A stretch of DNA of 64,000 nt from Epiperipatus broadwayi (GCA_028023455.1 JAQFVV010000963.1:1-64000), one strand, 5' to 3'; shown: positions 49,401-62,039, numbered from the stretch's first letter. The notes: a model not told the origin generated them from the sequence alone. Made by a program: numbers and translations.

Positions 49401-51208
49401 TATGTGACCGATATAAACCTTAACATACATTAATATTATAACACAAAATAAAATTTTTACCATTTAGTATTTCTTTAAAAAAAAATTAAATAAACAAATA
49501 CACATTATCTTATTAGCAGAGCTATTTTTCTGTTGAGCTGTTTGTCCAGGTGAAGAGTTTTTATACGGTCACATTTTATAAAGCACTGAAAGTAATAAAC
49601 ACATTTCCCCCCTTCTCTCTAATAATAAGTTTTCATTTCTTTAGCAATTATAATAATGAACACCAAAAAAGAATATAGTAGAACTGAAGATTAATACTCA
49701 ATTGAATTATAAACATAATTTGGATATGATAAACATACACATTATTTAAAGATGATACATATACTTAGCTAGCTTACTTATGGATGAAAATGCACACTTT
49801 TCCTATAGATTATTATGATAATAACTGCAGTTGATTATAGACTAGATGAAGTTATAAGAATTTCACATTGTATATAGTATAATATATAATTTAATTTTAT
49901 TCTTAAGTCACTAAAGATATTCAGTTCTCATTCATAATCTTAGAATTTTATTTTTTTTCCAATAGTAATTTTCCTGTAAAGAATGCACTTAGTTAATTTT
50001 CATTTTTACATCAAGAAAGGTTTCCTTTTTGCTTTAAAAAAATATACAGGTGTATAGCTTAGTATTATTATGATTATTACTTTTTTTTTGTTTTAGACAA
50101 TTCTTGGTGAACAAAATATATTTCAATGGATAAAATGGCACTATTTAGAAACACAGATGATATACTTAGAATAAGCACTAAAAATGTTTCTAGTTTTTCT
50201 TTCTTTTCTTTTAATATTCCTTTTATTTATTTTTCTCCTACACCAAGAAAATATTAATAAATAATAATAAGTCACTAAATAATTATTTCCCACCTGGAAA
50301 ATATTTGTTTTCTTTAATTTAGACAAAATAATAAATTGATTAATATGCTCAGCTAATTTCATTTTTCTTGGTTTTGTTAATAAAAAAAATGTCCAACTTT
50401 CATGACAATTACTTAATGTAGAAAGTTTTGAAATAGAAAGATGGCATAGAAATTCAAGATATCTTACCGAAAGATTCAGCAACGCATTGTGAATAGAACA
50501 TTCCTTTGATTATACAGTTATTTCTGCAAAATTTTAAAAAATTGTGTTACCAAATTTCAGCCCTGTTATCTCTTTGAAATACAGAAGACAGTCAATCTAA
50601 AAAATGATTTTGAGTATGAAATTGGTCATTCCTTTAACTCTAGGGACCTCTTCCAAGAAAAAAAAAATCACTTGGTTATGACATAAACAAAAGAAAGGCA
50701 AAGCTTTATACAATCATATAGTTTTCAATATTATTTAAAATATATTACAAAGTAGTTTAATAATGAAAATAATAAATACATTTAAATCAACAATAATTAT
50801 CTGTGATTTTAATTATACATAAATTATTTTCTACAAATGAATTTACCAGAAGTTACTTTTCCTTAGAATAAGACATCTTAAAATTATTTAATTGACATTT
50901 ATGGTTTTTTCTTCTTTCTATAACCATCTAAGAATTAACTACAGTTTATTATATTTGTTTTAAATTCTATTAACTTGATCTTACAATACCATCTTACTTA
51001 GATTATTCATGTCATTTTAAAAAAAAACATGATATTGCATTAGGAAATATATCATTTATTTACACAAACCATGTCTAGGTAAATGAATAGCACATTTTAC
51101 TAACCAATTATTACTATTTCTATTTTATCTTTTTATTTTTTTTAAAAAATAGCATTGATTTCATGCAGAAATAATGCTAAATAAAACCAGGTGCCAACAA
51201 ACAGCACT
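46471..51208. other. AT-rich spacer, nothing recognised
   Basis: Chance open frames only (for example 47622-47885, 50141-50482), none with a recognisable motif. A short TA tract lies at 46468-46490. Confidence 0.5.
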
Positions 51209-51294
51209 GGTTACAATATATATATAAAATTTTTAACAGATGCAAACATATGGTTACAATATATATATAAAATTTTTAACAGATGCAAACATAT
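51209..51294 (+). repeat. 43-bp tandem duplication
   Basis: Units 51209-51251 and 51252-51294 (GGTTACAATATATATATAAA...) are identical by eye. Confidence 0.9.
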
Positions 51295-51295
51295 A

Positions 51296-51690
51296 TATAT
51301 ATATATTAACTGATCAAATTATTCTTATTTATAACAATTAAACATCCTCTTTTTACATTTAAATATATTTTAACAGGTCAAATTATTATTAATTATGCAA
51401 ATCACACATTCTCTTCTCAAGCTTAAATTTATAAATTTTAACACAACTAAATCCAAGTTAGGTTAAAAAAATTAATAAGGTACATACATTTATATTTGTA
51501 TAAAAATATAGACTGTTACCTTTTAATCCCTAGGGAAGTTAGATTATCTTGATTTATGAGTAACATAAGCTTACTAAAAGAGTCAAGATTCATAAAGAGT
51601 GTCCATCACAAAGTCTCTGTTTATAATTTTTGAGGAAATGACCACTTGTCTGAATGTTTGATGAGACACAAGTGTATGGAGAGGATTCGA
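51296..51690 (-). repeat. Third copy of the 41532-42528 repeat (partial)
   Basis: Matches 41990-42420: CAAATTATTATTAATTAT, TTCTC.TCTCAAGCTTA, AACACAACTAAATCCAAGTTA, TTTGTATAAAAATATAG.CTGTTACCTTTTAATCCCT and TCTCTGTTTATAATTT. Probably a fragment of the same LTR. Confidence 0.6.
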
Positions 51691-51704
51691 TATTCAAGAA
51701 TTTA

Positions 51705-51930
51705 AAGGTGCGAGTTCAACTTCTAAGTGAATATTGTCACTCTGCATATAGGCCAGCAACTCCTGAAAAAGAGTGGAGAATAATACTACTCGAAATGTTG
51801 TGTAATTACTAACCTGTATTGTCTATTTATGTGTTATTACTAACAAGTTGTTTGTATGTGGAAAGTTTAAATAGTTTAAAATTTTCTATACATACAACAT
51901 TCACTCATAAATGATGGAAATAGTCCAACA
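51705..51930 (+). repeat. SINE-like unit, second copy
   Basis: Starts with a B-box-like GGTGCGAGTTCAACTTC (about 51709). The body matches 20340-20516: CAGCAAC.CCTGAA.AAGAG, GGAGAATAATAC, CTCGAAA, ACCTGT and TATTACTAAC, ending ATGATGGAAATAGTCCAA. The A-box part is not recognisable. It also holds the CTGA...hairpin...GAAA motif, with stem GAGT/ACTC where the other copy has GAGG/CCTC. Confidence 0.55.
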
Positions 51931-51965
51931 TACCACATCTTACTGTTTATAATACTTTATTACCA

Positions 51966-52620
51966 TTATATATATATATTTCTATATATCTCTATGTCTT
52001 TGTCCTTACATGATATGCTCATCATGTATGCATTCTCTATCCTCAAGTGTTGTTGTTGTTGAGTTTGAATGGGATGACGACTGAGGGTGTCAGCCACTGT
52101 ATTCTCAGTTCCTTTGCAATGTTTCACTGTATAATTAAATTTTTGGAAAAACAAACTCCAGCGAACTAGTCGGCTATTAGTGAGATAGCTGTGATTTAGA
52201 AATTAAAGACTCTTGTGGTCTGTAATTACTATCACTTCAGATCCTAGTAGCATAGGGCGAAATTTCTCAAATGCCCATACGATTGCAATGGCTTCTTTTT
52301 CTGTAAATGTGTAATTACGTTCAGGTCCTTTCAACAACCTGCTTATGAAGTACAGGACCCCTATCTGACCATCTTGCTGAACTTGGGATAGTGTGACACC
52401 CAATCCATATGCACTGCTATCAGTTTGGAGTATAAAGGGTTTGTCAAAGTCTGGGTATGACAGCACTACTTGTTTTATAAAACTTTTCTTAATCTCAGCA
52501 AATGCTTCCTCTTGTTCACTGGTCCAGTTCCAACGGGTATCTTTCCTGAGTAATCTTAGTAAAGGTTCTATTCGGTCAGCAAATTTTTCACAGAATCTGT
52601 TGTAAAAGTTGCATAGTCCT

Positions 52621-52622
<2 letters not shown>
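51966..52622 (-). pseudogene. RT end and RNase H of a second Ty3/gypsy family (broken)
   Basis: The minus strand reads LGLCNFYNRFCEKFADRIEP, then an RNase H with TDSSAYGLGVTLSQ, TEKEAIAIVWAFEKF and ITDHKSL, a TAA stop (about 52199-52201), then NSRLVRWSLFFQKFNY and ENTVADTLSRHP, fading at 51990. It aligns closely with residues of the element at 25312-27601 but is clearly another family. Both ends are TA microsatellites: the right edge starts exactly at LGLC after a TA tract and the left runs into another. The three RNase H acidic residues are present. RT palm and integrase are missing. Confidence 0.85.

Positions 52623-52667
<45 letters not shown>
52623..52667. repeat. (TA)n microsatellite at a deletion junction
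   Basis: About 45 bases of TA separating RNase H from the leader of what looks like the same element. Confidence 0.9.
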
Positions 52668-52668
<1 letters not shown>

Positions 52669-53165
52669 GGTAATAAAAACATTAAAAAAAAAGAATTTAC
52701 TTAGTGTTAGTAATTACGTTACACAAATTTGTTATATATGAAATTTCAAAAGGACAAAACTTTTTTTTTAAAAGACAAAACAGTAATTACAAATATAATG
52801 ATAAAAAAAAAGTTGACTGATGATTCCTTACTACCAGCTAAATTTCTGCCCCCTTCCTTCCAAGTTTCTTTTCTTCAACTTTTAAGTATTATTTAGGCAA
52901 GTTAAACGATTAGATTTTAAACAAGACTTTTTTTAAAAATAAATTATGATTTATATTTATTAATTACATTTTATTTATTACTTTTTATTCCTCGTATTTC
53001 TCTTTACATATGCACAATTTTTCTTACTGGCAGTACCTTTAAGACAAAATTTCAAACTGTAACTCCACGTCAATACAACAAATATATTTATACAATTTCA
53101 GAAAAAAATTTACGGGCATGATTCACTTTTAAAATTCTCAGGGCACTCATGTTTATTAAAGATCG
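52668..53165 (-). other. Leader region of the minus-strand Ty3/gypsy element
   Basis: Sequence between the primer-binding site and the TA junction. It begins with GC-richer leader-like sequence and soon becomes AT-rich. No gag motif seen, so gag, protease and most of RT have been lost. Confidence 0.45.
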
Positions 53166-53183
53166 GCCCCATGTTGGGCTCCA
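53166..53183 (-). promoter_or_regulatory. Primer-binding site, lysine tRNA type
   Basis: Minus strand TGGAGCCCAACATGGGGC matches the known tRNA-Lys1,2 site TGGCGCCCAACGTGGGGC at 16 of 18 positions and begins two bases after the LTR end. Fixes the element's orientation. Confidence 0.85.
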
Positions 53184-53185
53184 GT

Positions 53186-55258
53186 TATAACTATCGGAAG
53201 TAAGTGGAGATCGAATCTAACTGCAAAAACAATATCTGCAACTACCAGGGCGCCATCTAAGCATTTGAGCCTAGAAAAATTTATAAAGTAGGCAGATACA
53301 CGCTGTTAAGATTCCACTTTATTTACATATTCCGATCGTTAGCCCAAGTCACTAGCTCAGTGAGTAGCAGAGATAATAAAATATAAATTTTATATCTTAA
53401 ATATAAAAGAATAAAAGCCACTGCCAGAAATTAACACATAAAAATATTTATTTACGCACATATAAAATAACATTTAAATTTTGAGGAATAAATTCAACAT
53501 TTTAGATTTTTCTATTAATCTTTTAATTTTACATTTAACTAAGTTTCAATGAGTTTAATATTTTATTTATATAGTCAAGTATGAATAGATTACATAGATC
53601 TGCATTTGAAAAGAAAATATTCTTCCCTGATTTAACCTTAGGCAACAAATTTTGCAATCAAACTGGCGCCAATCCATCTGATACATTCATGTATTCAATG
53701 TAGCATGAAAATATGACAACACAAAATACTATATGGTCAGGAATGTACATCTGATCAGTAAGTAGAATTAGAGAAGACATTGTCTCTCCACCAACAGGAA
53801 TGTGACATCTGTTGGTGAGTAGAACAATAAACATAAAACTCCATAGGAATGGACTGCGGTCCTTTGCCATCTTACAAATCCATCCATAGGCAAACAGAAG
53901 GTGTGTGGCATATATCTATAATCCTGCCCGTAGCAGACCTCATACTACATCTACAATTACACAAATATATCCAATCCATTGAACCAATTCAACTATGAAA
54001 TAAATAACCTAAGATTACCCTCCCTTAATATAACTTTACAAAACTATATAGCCATTCACGCCCAACTTAAATTTAACATTTAAATACATTCACACAGATT
54101 ATTTTTATACAATTTGTTTTATAATGTCAAGTATAGATCGGCTGCACAGATTCCACGGTCAAAAACATTCCCAAATTAAACACAACCGATCAAAATACAA
54201 AGTCAATCGATAACATCAATTGCTGAGGGAATACAGGAGACCCTTTGGTGTTCATCATAAGACACCCTATGACATCGTTGACTTTTATATTCCAATCGAC
54301 TGTAAAAACCACAACATAATCAACTGCTAACGAATCTATGCAATGTCTATACCCAACTTAAATGTAATGCATTTAATAATTTCTACAATAAATATTACTA
54401 CAAATAAAAATAATAAAATGGAAATGATTTTAGCAAAACTTAACTATATAAATTTAAACAATCAATTATTAATTTGAAAATCAAATAAGAGTTCATTTTA
54501 AAATTTAAATTAGCTGAATCTTTAAAAAAAATCAATGATGAAAGTTCTTAATTACTTTTTTTTTTGGTTGTTGTTAATTTGTAAAGTTCATAGCTCACGG
54601 TAGAAGAGTCCAGGTTTCTGCTTTTAATTCCTGTGATGCCTCCATTTGAAGATAATGTTCTGGAGATGGCAATAGCTGGTTCAAGGTATCACAGTCTTTT
54701 TATTTTTTTTTTAAATAGAGAGTGTGGTATGTGCGTCCTACCACCTCTCAAACGCACAATGCTGGAACTCAATGTTTCTCTTTTTATAGTAAATCTCCAA
54801 ATTGAATGAACAAAGACGTCACTAATCCAAATTTTCGTTCAGGTCCAGGCTGAGGCTTGGTGCTTCCATTGGTCAAGCTAAAATCTCTTTATTCTCTTAT
54901 CTAATTTACTCTCTGACTTTTTAATTAGACAGCTTTTGGATAATTAATAAACAATCATTTCCATTTACAGATTACAGGAATTAATTAATACCTGTTTTTA
55001 TTTTTACTTACATTATTTCTTTTTTAAACTATTTTTATATTTAAATCTTTTTTTATAAAAAAAGTACATTCAAATACCTTTTTTTATTTATTAAAAAAAA
55101 TATTTTTAAAGTTTAGCATCTGTGCGAATATATACGTTTAACAAACATTTTAATTTTAGCGTTTAGTTTTTTTTTCTTTTTAATACACTTATTTTTATAT
55201 GCGAACTTAAAAGTTTTTATTTTAATTTAATGTAACGACATATTTATATATCATTACA
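53186..55258 (-). repeat. 5' LTR of the second Ty3/gypsy family (minus strand, 2.07 kb)
   Basis: On the minus strand it starts TGTAATGATA directly after a TA tract (55259-55279) and ends GTTATA, two bases before the primer-binding site. It matches the solo LTR at 38442-40646 in several blocks, notably TAGATGGCGCCCTG near the end and CCTATAGATGG/GTGTGTGGCATAT in the middle. A TATA-like CTATAAAAAGAG lies at about 54777-54789 (minus strand). The facing 3' LTR was not found; the element is truncated. Confidence 0.8.
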
Positions 55259-55279
55259 ATATATATATATATATATATT

Positions 55280-58200
55280 GTGCTTTTTTCTATAGGTCAG
55301 AAATAGATCATCACAGTAAATTACTAAAATTTTAAATTTTAGAATATGTTCTCTTGATGTGTTAATTATATTGTATTAATAATATCTTAAAGATATGATT
55401 TGAAGCTAGATAAAATTACATAATGCATAAAATGATGATAAATCATTTACGAACAGTTAAGTAAAGGTAAAAATATTATTACATATGGTTGCAAAAGCTG
55501 GCCATAATAAATAATGCAGCTATAAATATTTAAAAGTATGTTTAAAAGTTAAATTTTAATAGTCTTAAACTTATAGTTAAATAAATGTTATATTTAAAAT
55601 TATAAATTATATTTAATAATTATAATTAATATCGTATATTTTAAAAGTAAGTTTATGTAGTGAAATTTGTATTTAATTCTATATTTTCTAAATTATTCTT
55701 TCAAATTTTATATAATTGTATTATTTTATTTAATACAAGTGTAGCAATTTATTTATTCCCAAACAGAAAATCAGACAATCTGTTTTAGTTATATTAATAA
55801 TGTGATTTGTGTAATATATGGTTATACATACATGCTTGCTTGTATTTAGATTAGTAAAGTTCAAAATATTTTAAACTTGCATTATAGAATTGGATATAAC
55901 TATTACCTATCATAAAAACAAATATTAAATATTAAGTTAACTATCATATAAAATGTTTTAAATAATGTAATAAAGATGAATACAGTTAATAAAAAAAAGT
56001 TAAATATTTTTTTAAAATAAAAATAGATAAATTAAATATTAAAAGTGGGATAAAATTTATTAAATATTGTTTTTAAAAAGTCTTTTTAAATATTTAAGTA
56101 ATTTAGTAAAGTAATAATTGATTTAAAAGTAATATTTTAAATAATATTTTAAAGTTTTAATACGTCATATTTTTTATTTTGAAATTTAATTGTGTAAGTT
56201 TGTAACATTATGCAAATTTGGTATCAAACCAAAAGTAAGAATCAACCAATAGAATGACGTATTTTCTAAGATATAAATAATGATTGCATGGGGGGTATCA
56301 ATGGTGATTAAAAAATGTATTAAAGGTAGCAGAGATCATATCAGAAGCTATCAAGGTGATAATAATTTTAATTTTATTATTTAGGCAATTTTTTAGTGCT
56401 CTCTTACAATTTTATTTGAAAAGCTAATAGGTTATTATTATTTTAAAAAGTATTTGAAAAAAAAAGAGTGTAAAATAAAAATATTAATAATAACTTTATT
56501 TAATATGCCTTGCTAATTTTAAAGTCCCATTATCAGTAGTATTTGTCAAAATCTAATATATAACGTCACAATAATAAAATGGATATACCAATAAGTAAAA
56601 TGTATTTAACTTATAATATATTAAAAATGAGTATAATATTTATTAATGCAGTTTCAATAATGTTGAACAAGAGGACTATTCCAATAAATAAATTATTGTG
56701 GACATTGTATAGTAAACTTAGCAGAAAGGCTACTTGCAGATTAAAAAAATGAAATACACATTGTTTTTATAATAGTGTGATTATCATGCTGAAGTTCAAT
56801 AAGTAATAAGTATACTTTATAATAAATTTATGGAAATATCATGTTATAAGAGTAAATGTTATATCCTTTTTAAAGGTAACATTTAAAATACTTGTAAGAA
56901 AATTATCTTAAGTAAAGATTAATGAAGGTATTCTAGAAAAATGTATGTTATTAAAACCTGAACAATATATAGATTATATGCGTTTGGGAAAAAATATTTT
57001 AAAGCTGATAATTTAAGACAAGAATAAACCGCTGAATAGGTAATAAATTTCTTTGAAAAAAAAAACCTATAAAGAAAATAAACATGTTAATAAATAAAAT
57101 ATGGAATTATAGAAATAAGTATTGTGCAAAAGTTTATCTGGATAATTTAAGCTAAGCTGAAGAGATATGATGCATCACTACGTGAATATAGAATATTCTA
57201 GGATAGTAACTTCAAAGGATTAATTTTAAAAGTTATGATTTTATTATGATTTGAATAATCATCGTTTTGGACAATGGAAACATAAACTGTTGTTCTATAA
57301 ACTCTTCCAGGATGGATCGATGATTATTTTATTTAATTTTTCAAGATTTTAAAATGTAATATATATTTTTTATTATTAATTTTTTAAAAATCTGAGATTT
57401 TTGTACCGGAAGTTTGGACAACACTTACTGCAGGAAACATATTGTCTTGTTCATTGTCATAGCAATGGAGGAGGTTGTAAAATTGCTTTTGAAGAGAACT
57501 TTTTTTTAAAAAAAAAACTTTTGAGAAAGAAAATGGAAATATTTGGACTTATAAAAAAACATTCGTTTCAGCTAAAGTTTATGTAAATATGATTTTCATT
57601 TATTAATATTTATTTTAAATGTAAATTTTCTAGTTTATAAGAGTAGGAAAATGAACATTAATTTATTGATAATATTAGAATCCTATAGTATAATAATTTA
57701 ATAGTTTAAATAAGAATATTTAAGTAACAGTATAAATGTATTTTCATGTATGCAATGTATCTAATTGATGGAAAAAAAAGACTGCAAAAAGTGATAACCA
57801 GCTAATATCACTTGGTAATAGTTAATGAATATTGATATTTTTATGATGCATATTTTGTTTTCTTTTTAGATTGGCTATGAATTGTAATGTATGAAAGTAT
57901 AAATGTTTAATTATATGTAAATGCATTTTGTACATCACTTTTAAATTACGAGATTAGGGCTTATTTTGAGAATATGCTTATTATAATTTTATACTAGTAA
58001 TATAACATAACATGATGATAAAGATTTATATGATTCTTTTAAAAACTTTCATATTATTGGATGTTCAAAGTATTTATATGACTAGTCAGTATGTGTTGAG
58101 AATATAGAATAAAAAAGTAAAGCAAACTTTTCTTGTGGATCAGTGAGATTGCTATAATTATAATGGAACTTTGTTTATTGTTTTGAAGATGCAATATAGT

Positions 58201-60509
58201 TATTTTGTCAATGTAAGATGTGATAAAACTTTTAGGAAATAATGATAAGATAGTGGCTTGGAAGTAATATGGTGAACTTGAACCCAAGAAAGGATGGCAT
58301 AATAAAATATGATGATGGAATATGAATAATATTTTATAATCTTCGTGGATATACAGTACAGTTAACAATGCCCTGTAACTGATACATTTATTTTGGACAG
58401 GGTCTATTTTCTTTAAATATTGATGTTTTAATAAATCTGAAGGAATAGCTTTAACATCATTGATGTCTTGGAGAACATTAGACAGGAAAGATCATGCCTC
58501 TATTTCTTATTGATACACTGTGCCATGATATTTTTGATAGGTGCTATGAGTTATACTCTAATTTTCTTTCCTAGATCCTACACATCTATTCACTATCTAG
58601 CTTTGCAATGTAACTACATCATACAGTATGATATATTTGAAAAGAAATAATAGATAATTTAGAGTTTAAGATATGCTATCATTTGAATGAGATAAGTTCA
58701 TTTACTTAGAAGAAGTAGAATTTGTATAAATTGAAATTGAAAATCCAATGGATCCTAAAAAGGAAAAGAATCACAAAATATGTTTTGAATTTATTTTGGA
58801 AATAAAATAAAATTTCAGGAATAAAGTATATAAAACAAAGTTGTTCTTTAAAATGTTAAATAACTTTTAAATGCTTTATTTTGCTTTAAAATAAGTATTG
58901 CATATTTTTAAAAATACAATGTTATAAAGTAAAATGATATAAACAATAAGCATAGGTATAATTTTGTATTCATTAAATAATAGGGAATATATCGGTAATT
59001 ACAACTATATAGTATTAAAGTAATATTAAATGGGATATGTTATATTTAATAAACATAGTGTAGTGAACAATGATACCCACAAAATATAGTAGTAAATTAT
59101 TAGTAGATATTTTATATGACATCGTTTAACATTGCAAGATGAAAATTGTTTATTTTTAAAAGTTTCATACTCACCATAATGTTATTTTTTTATGTTTTCC
59201 GTAGTATGTTCTATGGATGGTTTTTTAGGAAAAAAGTATAGTTAAATAATATTTAAGGATAGGATATATTTTTTTAAATAAAAATAAATAAATGTAATTT
59301 ATCATAAGTTTAATTAGAAAGAGATAAATAAAATGGTATTATTTTATTATTATTATTTTAAGTCAGAATAAAGACTTAAATAAATTCTAGATTGTTTTTA
59401 ATAAATAAGTAATAAAAAATGTAGAACGGTGTAAATTGAGGATATCCAATGTAAATATTGTAAATAAATTGTTTATTTTATTTTATTGTTAATAATAAAT
59501 TTTGTTAAAATTTGTTTTTTTAAAAATTTGTGTGTTAAGACTGTTTCTTGTCCATTCAAATGCATGATACACCCAGAATAACAGAAACAAACATAATTTT
59601 GCACAGAGATAAATAAAGAATTATTTTAAGAATTCAAATATTTTCTTGGTATTCATTTAATTAAGTAATCATAATTTGACATTATCTTATGGTCATAAAT
59701 TAGTTATCATAATGGTACATTGAATTATATGCTATTCATTGCCACACACCTTTATTTGTCAGATTATAAATGCTACCACATTTTCTTACATTGTTATATG
59801 GAAATAAAAGATTATATGATAGTATTTTATTATTTTATTATAGTAATAAAATTATAGTGAAGAAAAAGATATACAGAATTAGTTCATACAATGAAGAATA
59901 TTATTATTATTATTTATTATTATTAGTTTAAGTGTAGAAGAGTATGACATAAAAATCCCTTTTCATGTTTTACTACAGTGATTTGATTATCTTAGAATAA
60001 TTTTATGAACCTGAGATTTTATTGAGCTAAATCATTATGAATAGAAGATTAAGATTTAATTATTACTTTAATCTTAATGAGTAGGAGTTATTAAAGTCAT
60101 AAGAATACTATAAGTTTACTTATTTGAGATAGTAATAGGGGGGATAGTGTTCTTATGCCATTGAGGTAGTATTCTGTGGGATATTGGCTCAATGTAATCT
60201 TTCTTGTCACCTGTATTTTCACTTCCAAGTCTCATGAAATAATAAATATTTGTTAATTTATTTTATAAAATGAACCTTATTCTTAATTTTGAATTTGAGC
60301 TAGTGGAGCATTTTAATATTAATACAGAATATTTTATTTATTAATCATTTTTGTTATAACAAATGTAATCTGTAACTGAACTAACCCATTTTTATTTAAT
60401 ATTATATTGCCCAGAAGTGAATATGCAAATGATCGGTTAGAATATATATATAAATAAAATAATCCAGTGCATAACGCTATACTGAAATAAATATACAAAT
60501 ATTAAGCAA
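55280..60509. other. AT-rich spacer, one promoter-like cluster
   Basis: No coding or repeat feature recognised. CCAAT (56246-56250), a CRE-like TGACGTA (56255-56261) and TATAAATA (56272-56279) lie close together, which is promoter-like, but no gene follows. Short TTA runs near 59345 and 59900. Confidence 0.45.
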
Positions 60510-60694
60510 TTAAATCATCCCACATGATTAAGAAATTCAGTACTGCCCTCTGTGAACTAATATATAAATACATTAGAGTTCGTATTTCAAAATAGCCAAG
60601 TCAAAATGGTATTTTGAAATACGAACTCTAATGTATTTATATATTAGTTCACAGAGGGCAGTACTGGATTTCTTAATCATGTGGGATGATTTAA
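60510..60694. repeat. 185-bp near-perfect palindrome (MITE-like)
   Basis: Arms 60510-60594 and 60610-60694, starting TTAAATCATCCCACATGATT, are inverted complements over 85 bases with one mismatch seen. The loop is 15 bases. High identity implies recent origin or active maintenance. No coding capacity. Confidence 0.93.
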
Positions 60695-61269
60695 TATATA
60701 TATATATAAATAAAGTTATATTTTCATGCATATTTGTATTCATGTATATATCATTTGTTTGTTATAGTTCTGTAAAAAATTGCTGGGGAAATTGAAATTG
60801 TCAATAGTGCATTATAATTATGTGAAGCATTGTAAAAGTAATAAAGAAAGTAAATGATATTAATATTATATGAATTTGGCAATACAATAAGAAAGATAAA
60901 GTTATAATACTTCATAAAGAAGATAAAAAATACAGGAAATAGATTTGGATAAAAAAGTATATATATATATATGAGTGAGTGGTTATGTAAAGAATATGAG
61001 AAACTTCAAGAATTTAATAGACTATGTTTAAGAAAAGGAAAGTAAAGCAACAGTGGATTATTTAAATGAAAGATGGAAATTGGTTATTAAATTAAATAAT
61101 ATTAATAATAGTATAAAAAATTTTAAAAGAATTTAAAAGGTTGGATATAATAACAAAATTTATAAGGATTACAAAATTTATAAGGATTAATACTTATAGG
61201 AAAATTATAAGAAACAAAATCAAGTTTATAGAAGAATTTGAAAAGAGGATATTAAAGTATTTATTAATA
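60695..61269. other. AT-rich spacer with TA tracts
   Basis: TA tracts near 60695 and 60958. A direct repeat ACAAAATTTATAAGGATTA occurs twice at about 61155-61190. Nothing else recognised. Confidence 0.45.
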
Positions 61270-61274
61270 GTTAT

Positions 61275-61440
61275 AATTAAGGGTATGTGAACCCAGACTT
61301 TTAACTTACCTATCCAATATAACAATTACACATGATCACATATATGTGAAAAAGATAAATGATCTCCAATATAAATATTTCAGGTTCAAACAACACTCAT
61401 CATTTAGTTCAGATCATCATTTTCCACACACATATATAAT
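61275..61440 (-). ncRNA. Hammerhead plus tRNA-like module, minus-strand copy (degenerate)
   Basis: On the minus strand, ATGATGA (core with its first base changed; plus positions 61397-61403) is followed by a weak stem II, then GAAA, a stem III ATA/TAT, ATA and TTGGAG. About 45 bases on comes ATATTGGATAGG and CTGGGTTCACATACCC, resembling tRNA D- and T-arms. It aligns through its length with 16480-16640 and with the plus copy at 61750-61935, facing the latter as an inverted repeat. Confidence 0.5.
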
Positions 61441-61789
61441 CAATGCTGCATTTATATTCAGACAGCTAATCTACTTACTGTGATGGACAGACTTTAACCC
61501 TCTTCACTCTCAACTATTTAGCTATCCATATCAATCTAATGATGGATTGCTCAAAGGAGTCCTTGATGATGTCACTATTATAGTTATACCCATGAGAAAT
61601 CAAATTGACTAAATATGAATATAATATTGGCATCATCATAGATTTGAGCATTCCATCATTAGCTTTTTAGTAATACAAATGGTTACAGTATTAGAGAGTG
61701 GAGAGGATTGATGCATCCATTAATCTGTGTAGATTTGCTGTTTTAATATAAATTGAGCACTGATTATATATACATACAAGAGATGATGA

Positions 61790-61935
61790 TCCAAATCAAC
61801 TGATGAGTGCTGGTTGAGCATGAAATACTGGAAATCATTTATTTTTTAAAATGTATATGGTCATGGTTATCCATTATATTGGATAGAGTAAATGATTGTA
61901 GGAAACTTAAATGTCTGGATTTAAATCCCCTTTAA
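61790..61935 (+). ncRNA. Hammerhead core plus tRNA-like module upstream of a PLE
   Basis: CTGATGA (61800-61806), stem II GTGCT/AGCAT (61807-61811 with 61817-61821, one G-U pair), then GAAA (61822-61825) make an exact hammerhead core. Six bases present in the 16492 copy, covering the stem III return and cleavage site, are missing here, so this copy should not cleave. A tRNA-like stretch follows (about 61857-61932): ATTGGATAGAGTAAATGATTG resembles D-arm to anticodon arm, and TCTGGATTTAAATCCCC resembles the T-arm/B-box. PLE coding sequence begins about 100 bases later on the same strand. Confidence 0.6.
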
Positions 61936-62039
61936 TTACAACTAGGTTAAATATATACACTATACTTGTATTTCAATATTAATAATAGTTATAGTATAAA
62001 AAAGGTTATGTAAAAAAAAATAAATATCGAATCAATATA

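Noticed and set aside
58054-58368. 104-codon minus-strand frame
   Set aside because: Composition (Ile, Leu, Ser, His rich) fits chance in AT-rich DNA; no domain recognised.
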